This document shows positions 20,815 through 31,800 of a stretch of 64,000 bases of DNA, piece by piece; within the stretch, counting starts at the first letter, position 1, and the number at the start of each line of letters is the position of its first letter. Source of the stretch: Catonia carolina (lineage: Eukaryota; Arthropoda; Insecta; Hemiptera; Achilidae); NCBI GenBank assembly GCA_035578175.1, contig JAQMRL010000007.1, positions 44,955,391 through 45,019,390 on the forward strand, in the 5' to 3' direction. Under the pieces are notes generated by a model. It made no database searches and was not told where the DNA came from. It worked only from the letters and a program-made list of their open reading frames with translations. The position numbers were made by a program, and so were the translations under genes.

Positions 20815-21130
20815 ACTTTTGGAAGTTATTAATCTGATGCTTTTGTAGTATCTTCTGAGGTTCCTCAAAGTCATTTCTTGGTCCTTTATATTGTTGATCA
20901 GTGACATTGCTCATGAAATGAATTGAAAAATTTTGCTGTTTGCTGATTATGTTTAAGGTTTTCTAAAAATTTGTGAGGAGGTTGACTTTTGACCCTTGAA
21001 TCCTGCATCAGAAATATGCGGAACATCATAGTTTTAACTTTCGCTGCAAATTAGTACAACATCAGTAACCCAGTGTATTCAGTAAATGGGCAGAAGACTA
21101 TTTTGGTCATTACTGTTTTTCTGTGTGCAG
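20815..21130 (+). pseudogene. non-LTR retrotransposon RT fragment (Jockey/CR1-like)
   Basis: Conceptual translation with one shift gives SSEVPQSHFLGPL (compare SGVPQGSVLGPLLF), then ISDIAHEM (compare YINDI) and LLFADYV (compare LLFADDT). These are motifs in the palm domain of Jockey/CR1-type reverse transcriptases. The catalytic FADD is FADY and stops interrupt it, so it is dead. It lies downstream of VMP1 in opposite orientation. Confidence 0.65.
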
Positions 21131-21643
21131 TTAGAGCAATCACATGTTGTAGAGGGAATGTACAAGTTCACTGTGGGTGTAACGTAGGGAATATGCTTTC
21201 CACAAAACCCCTACCACTCTCATTCTAACAATCAGCTCAGCTTCCTCCCTACTCTATCAAATTCCCTTTCCTACACACCCACTGCGCTATCTCTGTTTAC
21301 TTACACATACGTCTTCCTCTGCGCTGCTGTGATCGGCTGATGTCAATGATAAGCCTTAATTTTTTATTTGCCTTACTACAGTTTTGCTTTTATATGTGGT
21401 TTTAAGAGACATTTCTGTTTCCAAAATGATAAATACAGCAAACCAAGGCTTCAGGTGTTCAGCTGTGTCGTATTTCTGAGCTGCCACCCTCCCATCCCTT
21501 CATGTAACAATGCTGTGGAATGGGTCAGCTGAAAGGGAAGGTGTAGAGACCAAAAATAATATTGTTATTCCTGTGATGAGTAAGAATTGTTAAGTCAACA
21601 TTATTACTTTTATAACTAATTCAGTTGTTCAGGTGTTACTTAC

Positions 21644-21934
21644 CGTACCGTGTTCGGCTCTAGAGTTGAACTCTTTGTTATGCAATCTACTTCTTTGTTC
21701 GTGTAAAAAATTTTCAATCAATCCTCTGACATTTGAACCAACTGAAGGTATGTTCCCAATTGCACCCATAAGACGATCAAGTAATGCATCACTAAAAATG
21801 ACCACTACTAATATCTGCTGAATTGTCACTTTAATTACTGCTTTGCCAATTAATGTAGCACCAAAAAACTCCCAAAAGGATATCAGAAAATGACCACAAG
21901 TTATTCCTGCCAAGTCAAAAAGAGGATTTGGCAC
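21644..21934 (-). CDS. VMP1: VMP1, exon in the C-terminal half (VTT domain end)
   Basis: Exon of vacuole membrane protein 1 (TMEM49; Tango5 in Drosophila), a multispanning ER membrane protein of the VTT/DedA family acting as a phospholipid scramblase in autophagosome formation and lipoprotein/lipid-droplet release. Acceptor TTTTAG ends at 21935 and donor GTAAGT starts at 21643; 97 codons in phase 0. It encodes NPLFDLAGITCGHF, the most conserved VMP1 block, then FWEFFGATLIGKAVIK, a hydrophobic helix, GNIPSVG and a basic EQRSRLHNKEF segment. This matches human VMP1 from NPLFDLAG to QRQKLHHK. The terminal exon (MFEKLV..., NSMAQ) should follow below 21644 but was not found. Confidence 0.95.
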
Positions 21935-22105
21935 CTAAAATAAAATTACTTGATGTACATTCTGTGTGTTCAACAATAATTATTTTAAATATAAATATAG
22001 TTACATCCCACTGTGAGCAAAATCTGTGACAATGTTCTGTACAACACACTACTGTCACCCAACAGTGTATGTACTGTACTAGAGACAAGAACATAGTAAA
22101 AAAAA

Positions 22106-22625
22106 TTGTGTGAGATATTCACTCGACTTCTTTTGCCAATGCAAATAATGAAAAACAACCTAATTTTAAACATGAGTGAATGACACAATTTAAAAAACAA
22201 CCTGTGTTGGACTTTGATATTTTTTTTTTCTTTTTAATGAGAACAATACGGAAAATAACTAATTGGTGCTAAACTGAGCACTGTAGCAAAAATGCTTTAA
22301 GTTAAAGTTGTATGTTTTTTAATTTGTAATAACTTTTTTACCTTAAAATGCATATAAAGGCTGCAATGTTTAAAAGCAATTTTTACCATGAGAACCCCCA
22401 AAAATTACAGCAGACGTGCCGCTTACCCCATTTTGTAGAGCACAAAAAATGTAGTAAATTAGTGATTTCAAGCAAAAAATTATAGGAGCCACTTTTGAGA
22501 AAATTGCGCAAAGAGACTACTACTTCCAGTTGACATATTGTAATGAAAATGTTGTGTCGGACACCCTAATTGTGCATGTAAGTTCTAAGTAAAAACTGGT
22601 AAAAACATGTTTTATGGATTCAGGC
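22106..22625 (-). repeat. Repeat family A, partial copy
   Basis: Minus-strand copy in a VMP1 intron. It has the 3' end GGCAAAAGAAG with a degenerate hairpin, TACAACTTTAACTT blocks and TACTACTTCCAGTTGACATA. Confidence 0.65.
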
Positions 22626-22723
22626 CTAAAGACATGTATTTCTGCCAGATTGAGTGCAATTAATCTAACACTCCACCTGCCTGTTATGGGCAAAGATTTA
22701 AATTAAGATGTCGTTAATTGTGG

Positions 22724-23115
22724 GTACTGCCCATAACAGACAGATGGAGAGTCAAATTATTTACTCTCAATCTGATCGTTGCAGGGTTAAAAAAAATAGT
22801 TATGTTTCTTATCACATGGTCAGCCAATTAAATGACTGAATCATTTAAGAACAGAAGAGGTAGAGGTGTAAAAGACACTAATCAGAGTTATCTCCTCTGA
22901 AAGTAATGAATTTTATTATACAGCCAGACCCTGTGGTGAATGAAGTGAAGGTGTCATTTGCAGAGTGGAAAATATGTGCTTTTCAGAGGGCCCGGTATGC
23001 TGATAAGCATACTTTTCCATTCAGTAAGGAAGGCAATGGTAAACCACTTTACTCCTCATTTTACTTAGTAAACCCTCGACAGGTTCAAACCAGCTTTTTG
23101 GCTGATGACCTAATT
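22724..23115 (+). repeat. Repeat family B copy 2
   Basis: Same landmarks as copy 1, with GCCCATAACAGACAGATGGA at the start and a decayed tail GACCTAATTAACACAATTG. A short inverted piece of the same 5' end (CACCTGCCTGTTATGGGCA) lies just upstream at 22675-22693, so two copies met head to head. Open frame from MNFIIQPDPVVNEVKVSF. Confidence 0.75.
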
Positions 23116-23297
23116 AACACAATTGTGGGTAGAATATAGCATGAATAAACACTAGTGAAAGTGACTTTTTCTTAGCTTTTATAAAATCCATTAACTTTTG
23201 AAGATGATCAATGATCAGTGATCCTATTGTCAGACAGAGATTTCTCATGGTAGAACACTTTATTTAACGATTTAAATTAAAGTTAAAATATATTTAC

Positions 23298-23372
23298 CGA
23301 AGCACATGCCAGTATTCCCCAGAAGCCAGTTTTCTTTAAAAGAAGCTCAATTTTTTGTTTCATGCGATTGAC
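23298..23372 (-). CDS. VMP1: VMP1, 25-codon exon
   Basis: Acceptor TGTTCTAG ends at 23373, donor GTAAAT starts at 23297, phase 0 at both ends. It encodes VNRMKQKIELLLKKTGFWGI then LACAS, aligning with the KLVQKVGFFGILACAS block that precedes NPLFDLAG in vertebrate VMP1. Junctions on both sides restore the expected order. Confidence 0.93.
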
Positions 23373-23747
23373 CTAGAACAGAAAAAATATAAAAATATTT
23401 CAAAACATTTTATCTAGTTGTGATAAGTTTATCCCTGCCTTGAATTGAATGTATAATTGAAAACTACAGTAAATCCGAGTATAATTTTTACAGCAAAGTA
23501 AGCCAGTCCAGTTCTTAACTGCGAAGGCTTATTGGTTTCTAGCAAATATGAAAGACAATCAAATGTTTTTAAAGAGGAAATAATATTTGTGGTCAGTTTT
23601 ACTTGTAAAACCTTTGAGTGATGTATTAGCAGTGGCGGTCCTAGCTGGTGGGCCGGGTGGGCCCGGGCCCACCCATTTTTAATATGACTTGACTGAAACA
23701 ATAAAACAACAAGGATTTTTATTCACAACAAGGTGGAAAACAATAAT

Positions 23748-23942
23748 GGTTACAATATTTATATATCGCAAATGAGACGAATTAAACCTTTTCTACGGGC
23801 ATCTATGGCAGAGCAAAGACTTAGTAACCTGGTGATTGTATCCATAAAAAGAGTTAAGTTTTCCTTTAATGTCGATCCAGATCCAGTTGTGGACGGGTTT
23901 GCAGCTCAAAAAGGAAGACGGCAACAGTTCAGTTTGTTTTAA
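23748..23942 (+). pseudogene. hAT transposase C-terminal dimerisation remnant
   Basis: A short open frame to the stop at 23940-23942 contains RRIKPFLRASMAEQRLSNL, then VVDGFAAQKGRRQQF. This matches the end of the hAT dimerisation domain (KxxLRSTMxQERLxxLALLxI, then IDxFAxxKxRR). The BED finger and catalytic core are deleted. Confidence 0.8.
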
Positions 23943-24197
23943 AGTAAACAATATTTGAGAGTTGACTAGTTTATGTGTTATTATTTCTTCATAATTTTGA
24001 CCAACATAATGGATTTAGATTTGATTTTTATATTTTCAAACTGTTTTTGTAACTCATGTACTGTATTTAAAGTGTTCAATTTAGTAAATTTCTTATAAAA
24101 ATTACAAGGTTGTGTTTGTTTATTCAATACTAATCCTGAAAAAGATAGAATGTACTCAATCGGTTATCTACATGTATTCAATTTATAAAATCATAGA

Positions 24198-24221
24198 CAA
24201 ATATATATATATATATATATT
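24198..24221 (+). repeat. (AT)n microsatellite
   Basis: About 22 bases of AT followed by a T-run, within the hAT derivative. Confidence 0.9.
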
Positions 24222-24620
24222 TTTTTTTTAAATATTTTATGGCCACAAAGGACCACTTTAGTCATTTTACATTTAAAGTCTTTCCTTCTTTCTTCCTTTT
24301 CTTTTCCGCCCAATATTTTTTCATCCTTTCCGAGCGCAATTTTCTTTCCTCCTCTGGAACGAAAAATTCCTCAGAAAAAAATTTCTGGGGCTGCCACTGT
24401 GTATTAGAGGAGGGTTAAAGACTTTTTTATTGTAACACCAGTTTCCCTGTTATATTTCAGTTGAAATGAGTTGTTTTATTAGAGAGGTTTGAAAATCTGA
24501 AATGATGGACTATCTATTAAATATTATTGATCAAAACACTATGAATAGTTCACTGACAGTATAAAAGAAATAATTATTGTGTGTTATTTTACAAATTATT
24601 ATAAGAAAAAACAGACTTAC

Positions 24621-24840
24621 AATAGTTTTACTTTTGTTTTTTTCTATAAATACTGTAAAATCGTCATCTTTGAAAGTCTGTCTGGAAGATAATCTAGCTG
24701 CTCTAGCCAAAAAGTAAGGTGGCAGTTCTCCTATGGCTGTTCCAGCTCCCCACCAAAATGATTCAAAACAAACTTTGTATAGAATGCTCCAAATACTGAC
24801 AGAATTTGTAAATTGATTGGAACCAGCTGGGCAGATTATC
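24621..24840 (-). CDS. VMP1: VMP1, VTT domain exon
   Basis: Acceptor TTTACAG ends at 24841 and donor GTAAGT starts at 24620. One base completes the Ser codon begun in the previous exon, then 73 codons. It encodes IICPAGSNQFTNSVSIWSIL, GTAIGELPPYFLARAARL and a lysine-rich linker ending KSKTI. GTAIGELPPYF(M/L)ARAARL is diagnostic of VMP1. The linker is shorter and less acidic than in vertebrates. Confidence 0.95.
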
Positions 24841-26185
24841 CTGTAAACAATTCAATAATTACCTGAGAAAAAATTTGCATACCAATCTGTTGGCTGCATC
24901 ATACGCACCCAAACTTTCACATATAAATGCAAAACCTAGGCATTCACTTCACGTTGATTGCCCGAAATTTTCACTCCGCAAAAACCTGAACCAGGACAGC
25001 CAAATTTTTAGTGTCAAATAAATACAAAATTATTTTCATGTATCAGAGTTTATATGCATGAATATTAATTCAGATGAAACCCAAGGAATGCTTTAACAAG
25101 TAGATGGACTGTATAATATGTAGTCCTACTGTTATTTAAATAATAACAACATGTTAACAGATCACCATTTTGTCATAATTATACACACTATAAAGTAGTT
25201 TCTTATGGAACAAACCTAAGCCTGATAGTTTTGATTGAAAAAAATCAAAAGCCCAAGTTTTGATTGAATCATTCGTGGTTCAGAAGCACCAACTTCCTGG
25301 TAATGCCAAGTAAATACAGAAAGAGAGAACCCTTAAAATAACAAGCCTTTTAGTTTTGATGAGTCATTTTTTCCAGTCATCTGAAGCATATTTCTATCAC
25401 ACAGATTACATGCTGTTAAATTTTTCTACCCTATAGCCTATTCCCACGATGATAGTTTCCTAGCTTCTATTACTAGCAGGACCTACTGGCACATAGGTGA
25501 CAGTTCCAAAATAGGTCATGAATTAATGCCAGTGCTCTGAAGACATACGTGAGTTGTGTTATGTATTGCTTTATCTGGTACAGCTTACTAGCAACTAGCA
25601 ACATTTTCTAATATTCACATCAACCTAGTTTACTAGCGCTAGTTAATCACGTAACCTTTTCTCCCCTACTAGCACTAGTAAAATAAAGCATGTTCAAAGT
25701 CACTAGCACACTAGTGGATAATAGCACTTTAACTAAACTGGCTGCAGTTGTTTGTTCCCATTATGCTATTATGCTAGCAGATAGTACTAGTGCCATGGGA
25801 TAGTACTAGTGATAGGGCTTTAGCAAAGAACAAATTTTATGTTTAAAAAATATTTCCAGTTGTAAATGGTAGGCTTCACTTGCAATTAATTATTGAAATG
25901 TAAAGGCTACCTGTTCTTGGTGTTGAAACACCTGAAAGAAATATTTAGACGGAAATGTTGGAGGCCTGCACTAATGGGAGGCTGCTCAGACTGTAAACTG
26001 TACATTGCTTCTCTCTCACCAGGATTTTTCTCCCTTTTGTAATTGGTGTTCCTTGAACACATCAGGTTAAAATTAATTGCACTCATTCTGAAACAAGTGA
26101 CTTGAATATGTGTAAAGCATGTGTCACATTCACTTCACATGGCTTGAGTGTTATCATCTCATGAATCATCATTTTAAGTATAACT
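24841..26185. other. VMP1 intron, no feature recognised
   Basis: AT-rich. CACTAGTG- and CTAGCA-type words recur between 25590 and 25815 without forming a clear tandem array. No exon or known repeat. Confidence 0.4.
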
Positions 26186-27058
26186 AGCAACCGCCGCTCG
26201 CTTTGCTTCACAGCAGCTAATGTAGGCCTAATTAAATTATTTTAAAACCTCTCTATAAACAATATTTGTGGTTTTGTTGCCCTGTGGCAGCAAAATAAAT
26301 TGGTTATCTGCACTTCCAGCTCTAGAAAGTTCAACATAAAGCGGTTCATAAGTGAAGCACTCTTGTCTCAAATTGATCCCCACGTTTTAAATGTTTGTCC
26401 TGCGATTAAACAGAATTGATTAGAATGCATAGAATAATTCTGATGGAAAAGAAAGAGACAGTTGATGTGGCTAAGATAAGAGACAGTACATATAAGACTC
26501 AGTAAACAGTTAACAGTTAATTAACTGTTAATATTACTTAACAGTAATATTATGACTGGAATTATTCTAATATATTATAATATTATGAAATATATTGACT
26601 TCCTGTCGAATGAAAACAAATACATCAAACTCAGTACAAAAATAACAATTTTGAATATTTTCGAATTTTTAATGTTTTTGGAATCAAATGTTATTCTTCA
26701 CGTTTTTCTATGAAATATAAAAGTTGAATTGTGCTTCTAGCCCACAAAATACACCATCCAGAGGACTTAGTAGAAAAAATAAAAGCGCTGTGCACCCGAT
26801 GGACTAAAACATGCGACATGTCAAAGTTTAAGTTGCTTAACTCACTTAATTAAAGTTACTTAAAGTTGCAACATAGCCTATATTGATCAGGAAGCTCTAA
26901 GCTATGCAACAATGAAACATTTTTTATAACCAGTTCAGTAGTTTCTGAGATTACATTATTCAAATGAACGAACGAACGAACCAACAAAGAAACAAACAAT
27001 CAATCAAACAAACAACAAACAAACAGACGTTTCTTCTTTATTATATTAGTACAGATAT
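26186..27058 (+). repeat. dispersed repeat ending TATTATATTAGTACAGAT (tentative)
   Basis: Starts ACTAGCAACCGCCGCTCGC and ends with an AAC/AAAC-rich tail (26960-27024) and TTTATTATATTAGTACAGAT. The opening CGCCGCTCGCTTTGCTTC and the terminal ATTAGTAxAGAT are familiar from a very common arthropod repeat type. Only one copy is in this window, so the limits are inferred. Confidence 0.4.
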
Positions 27059-27067
27059 TATACTTAC

Positions 27068-27246
27068 GATTGTGGATAAGGTGGCTCAGGAAAATCAACA
27101 GAATGACATTCATTAGCAGCAATTGTAACAGCTGCTGTGTGTGGACCAAGGTAGAGCACAAACGTATGCAGTCCAGTTCCTAATCCAACTGAAGATAATA
27201 TGCCAAGGAACATCCAGTACAAATATAGATTAATCTTTTTAAGCAC
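27068..27246 (-). CDS. VMP1: VMP1, exon with [12 protein letters not shown] block
   Basis: Acceptor TTTGCAG ends at 27247, donor GTAAGT starts at 27067. It encodes [11 protein letters not shown], the membrane segment [22 protein letters not shown] and FPEPPYPQ plus two bases of a Ser codon completed in the next exon. All four blocks match VMP1 of other animals in order. Confidence 0.95.
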
Positions 27247-27491
27247 CTGCAAATAAGTTCACATCACAATAACAGTCTCCAAATCTTCAACAAGCTACAA
27301 AAATCTAAAAAAAATCACAATCTCCATCATATACCTATTTTTAGTACAGTCGTAACACTTTCTCAATTCAAGTTCCTCAATCGGGTACAAGTAGAATTGA
27401 AAAAGCAAACAAAGCAGTTAAATCACAGCAGAAATTCTTTTCTTGTGCAGAAAATTGTGGGAAACATAACTCACCACATTCTTAGCAAACC

Positions 27492-27811
27492 TACAGTAAC
27501 TACAGTCAATACTTGATTTAATGAACTAATTGGGGGATACTGATGTTCATTGTTGTGAAAGTCTATTAAATTAAAAGTCATACAGTTATAATAGAATCGG
27601 TCACATATATTTCTACAATGTGTTAAAATAATCATTGGATTTGCTTATACCCTTATTCTTATCATAAGTTTCAAAAAAACTGTACCTTTCAGGAAGAAAG
27701 GTACAGGTTTTTCTTCACAAAAATTAAAATTCCTTAGATTTTTGTAATTTTCAAACATTTTATTTATTTCGGAGGCTAGTCCATTAAATTGAAAGTTTGT
27801 GCACTGACTGT
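27492..27811. repeat. possible pogo-like MITE remnant
   Basis: CAGTCAATACTTGATTTAAT at the left and AATTGAAAGTTTGTGCACTGACTG at the right form a weak inverted pair, with internal TGTGAAAGTCTATTAAATT words similar to the pogo-type ends at 45294-46586. Heavily decayed. Confidence 0.3.
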
Positions 27812-28213
27812 TTTTGCTGCTTCATCCAGTGGTTAAAATAGCAAAGCATCAAAATTCTGCTCACAATCACATGACTGACACTACTACATAAAAATTAGAT
27901 AGATAGATAAATTAACATTTATTTTTCACATAGAATCGACCAATAGTACATATTTACAGGCCACAAGTGAGAAGATCTAGAGTAATTATGTAAAAATATG
28001 CAATTGATCATGGTAAATCAAATCGGTTGATTCTCTTTGACAAGTCGTTGGTATGCTTAAATTTTTATTGTCTCAGATTCAGTTTGACTTTTTTGTACGT
28101 ACAATAAAATTTTCATCTGGTCGATGAGTTTTTGGTACACTTTAGAAAGCAAAAAAACTTGGTGAACGCATGCAGTAAATATTAAACGTAATAAACAGTG
28201 CAATGGTACTGAC

Positions 28214-28307
28214 ATATTGATGAGGACCATCAAATCTGAAAGAAATAACGACTGATGTGATCAATAATGCTGTAATATATAGAACATGTGACGTCACCTG
28301 CTTCCAC
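28214..28307 (-). CDS. VMP1: VMP1, exon with first visible membrane segment
   Basis: Acceptor TTTTATTACAG ends at 28308. The exon starts with one base of a split codon, then WKQVTSHVLY, a hydrophobic stretch (ITALLITSVVISF) and DGPHQY, like the W(R)xQ...HQQYV region before the LGILSS block in VMP1. The donor is chosen as TAT|GTCAGT (28213) because it keeps phase 0 with the next exon; the stronger-looking GTACC four bases later would break the frame. The start is sure, the end less so. Confidence 0.75.
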
Positions 28308-28894
28308 CTGTAATAAAAGAAAATCAAATCAATTGAGTGTGTCATTTTAACAGTAGAGGGACATGTATACTCCTCTTCAATTATTACTATGAAATAATTT
28401 AAAAAATTAGATAGTTGATGAAACAACAAAAACTATCTCATTAATTCAACAAACCACAAAACCATTTACTGTAATTTCTTACATTGTAAAAATTCATGTA
28501 TTATTTTTAAATGTCTATTTGTGAGATCAGAAGCCTACTGGTCAGGTAACCATTGTATATCTGCTCAGTAAAAGTCACTTGTGCTATATAGGAAGGCATT
28601 ATAAATATTTTAATATGTCTGAGTAGTCTAAAACAGGGTTTTCATGTCAAGTGTTTCATATTGTGGGCGGCCTTACATCTGAAAAATATAGGTATAGTGA
28701 ATTAAGAAAATTAACATCATTATTTTAGATGACCTGAGTTTTACCAGAACATCTCCAAGAGTTTTGCAGAGTGCTTTCATTGTGCAGGAAGATGTCAGGT
28801 TACACTGATAGTATGTCACCATTGCTTTCAAAATATCATAACATTTTATTATATTATTATTACTATTATATATATTAGTATATACATACTAATA
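28308..28894. other. AT-rich flank between VMP1 exon and satellite
   Basis: No exon for the VMP1 N-terminus was recognised here. TATTATTATTACTATTATATATA lies at 28850-28875 just before the array. Confidence 0.45.
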
Positions 28895-31800
28895 CAACGA
28901 TAGCATTCTATCGGATTTTTGCAAAATTGACTAAGAAAACAATAACGCTGTCTATCGGATTAAATTAAAACTACCTCAGTAGAGCTAGCGCACTCCATCG
29001 GATTTTTTAAAAACTAAGTAAACAAAAACGCTATCTATCGGATTTAATTGAAACTACGTGAGTACCGCTAGCGCACTCTATCGGATTTTTTTAAAAGTAA
29101 CTAAGTAAACAAAAAAACCATCTATCGGATTTTATTGAAACTACATGAGTAGAGCTAGCGCACTCTATCAGACATTTTCAAAACTAACTAAGTAAACAAA
29201 AACGCCATCTAACGGATTTTATTGAAACTACCTGAGTACAGCTAGCGCATTCTATCGGATTTTTTCAAAACTATCTAAGTAAACAAAAACGCTATCTAAA
29301 AAAAAAAAAAAAATATCGGATTTTATTGAAACTACCTGAGTAAAACTAGCACACTCTATCGGATTTTTTTAAAACTAACTAAGTAAACAAAAACACCATC
29401 TATCGGATTTCATTGAATCTAACTAAGTAGAGCTAGCGCACTCTACCGGATTTTTTCAAAACTAACTAAGTAAACAAAAACGCTATCTATCGGATTTTAT
29501 TGAAACTACCAAAGTAGAGCTGGCGCACTCTATCGGATTTTTTTAAAACTAACTAAGTAAACAAAAACGCTATCTATCGGATTTTATTGAAACTACGTGA
29601 GTACAGCTAGCGCATTCTATCGGATTTTTTTCAAAACAATCTAAGTAAACAAAAACGCCATCTATCGGATTTTATTGAAACTACCTGAGTAAAACTAGCA
29701 CACTCCATCGGATTTTTTTAAAACTAACTAAGTAAACAAAAACACCATCTATCGGATTTTATTCAAACTAACTGAGTAGAGCTAGCGCACCCTACCGGAT
29801 TTTTTCAAAACTAACTAAGTAAACAAAAACGCTATCTATCGGATTTTATTGAAACTACCAAAGTAGAGCTAGCGCACTCTATCGGATTTTTTTAAAACTA
29901 ACTAAGTAAACAAAAACGCTATCTATCGGATTTTATTGAAACTACCTGAGTAAAACTAGCACACTCAATCGGATTTTTTTAAAACTAACTAAGTAAACAA
30001 AAACACCATCTATCGGATTTTATTGAAACTAACTGAGTAGAGCTAACGCACTCTACCGGATTTTTTCAAAACTAACTAAGTAAACAAAAACGCTATCTAT
30101 CGAATTTTATTAAAACTACCAAAGTAGAGCTAGCGCACTCTATCGGATTTTTTCAAAACTAACTTAGTAAACAAAAACGCTATCTATCGGATTTTATTGA
30201 AACTACCTGAGTAGAGCTAGCGCACTCTATCAGATTTTTTTCAAACTAAGAAAACAAAAACGCTATCTATCGGATTTTATTGAAACTACGTGAGTACAGC
30301 TAGCGCACTCTATCGGATTTTTTCAAAACTAACTAAGTAAACAACAACGCTATCTATCGGATTTTATTAAAACTAAATGAGTACAGCTAGCGCACTCTAT
30401 CAGACATTTTCAAAACTAACTAAGTAAACAAAAACGCTATCTATTGGATTTATTGAAACTACCTAAGTAGAGCTAGGGCACTCTATCAGATTTTTTCAAA
30501 ACTAACTAAGTAAACAAAAACGCTATCTATCGGATTTTATTAAAACTATTTGAGTAGAGCTAGCGCACTCTATCAGATTTTTTTAAAACTAACTAAGTAA
30601 ACAAAAACGCTATCTATCGGATTTTATTGAAACTACCTGAGTAGAGCTAGCGCACTCTATCGGATTTTTTCAAAAATAACTAAGTAAACAAAACGCTATC
30701 CTTTAGATTTCATTGAAACTACGTGAGAAGAGCTAGCGCACTCTATCGGATTTTTCAATACTAACTAAGTAAACAAAACGCTATCTATCGGATTTTATTG
30801 AAACTACCTGAGTAAAGCTAGCGCACTCTATCGGATTTTTTCAAAACTAACTAATTAAACCAAAACGCAATCTATCAGATTTTATTGAAACTATTTGAGT
30901 ACAGCTAGCGCACTCTATCGGATTTTTTCAAAACTACTAAGTAAACAAAATCGCTATCTACCGGATTTTATTGAAACTACCAGAGTAGAGCTATCGCATT
31001 CTATCGGATTTTTTCAAAACTAACTAAGTAAACAAAAACGCTATCTATCGGATTTTATTGAAACTACCAGAGAAGTGCTAGCGCATTCTATCAGATTTTT
31101 CAAAACTAACTAAGTAAGCAAAAACGCTATCTATCGGATTTTATTGAAACTACCTGAGTAGAGCTAGCGCACTCTATCGGATTTTTTCAAAACTAACTAA
31201 CTAACAAAACGCTATCTATCGGATTTTATTGAAACTACCTGAGTAGAGCTAGCGCATTCTATCGGATTTTTTCATAACTAACTAGGTAAACAAAAACGCT
31301 ATTTATCGGATTTTATTGAAACTACATGAAAAGAGCTAGCGCACTCTATCGGACTTTTTTTAAAACTAACTAAGTAAACAAAGCATTATCTATCGGATTT
31401 TATTGAAACTACGTGAGTACAGCTAGCGCATTCTATCGGATTTTTTCAAAACTAACTATGTAAACAAAAACGCTATCTATCGGATTCTATTGAAACTACG
31501 TGAGTACAGCTAGTGCACCCTATCAGACATTTTAAAAACTAACTAAGTAAACAAAAACGCTATCTATCGGATTTTATTGAAACTACCTGAGTAAAGCTAG
31601 CGCATTCTATCGGATTTTTTCAAAACTAACTAACTAAACAAAAACGCTATCTATCGGATTCTATTGAAACTACGTGAGTACAGCTAGTGCACTCTATCAG
31701 ACATTTTAAAAACTAACTAAGCAAATAAAAACGCTATCTATCGGATTTTATTGAAACTACCAGAGAAGTTCTAGCGCATTCTATCAGATTTTTTCAAAAC

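Larger units (their letters stand above)
23630..24399 (+). mobile_element. hAT element, deletion derivative
   Basis: A 770-bp element with inverted termini (CAGTGGCGGTCC left, GGGGCTGCCACTG right) and a perfect 8-bp target duplication TGTATTAG (23622-23629, 24400-24407), the hAT signature. It retains only the C-terminal end of a transposase on the plus strand. It sits in a VMP1 intron, antisense to the gene. An (AT)n tract (24198-24221) lies inside. Confidence 0.92.
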
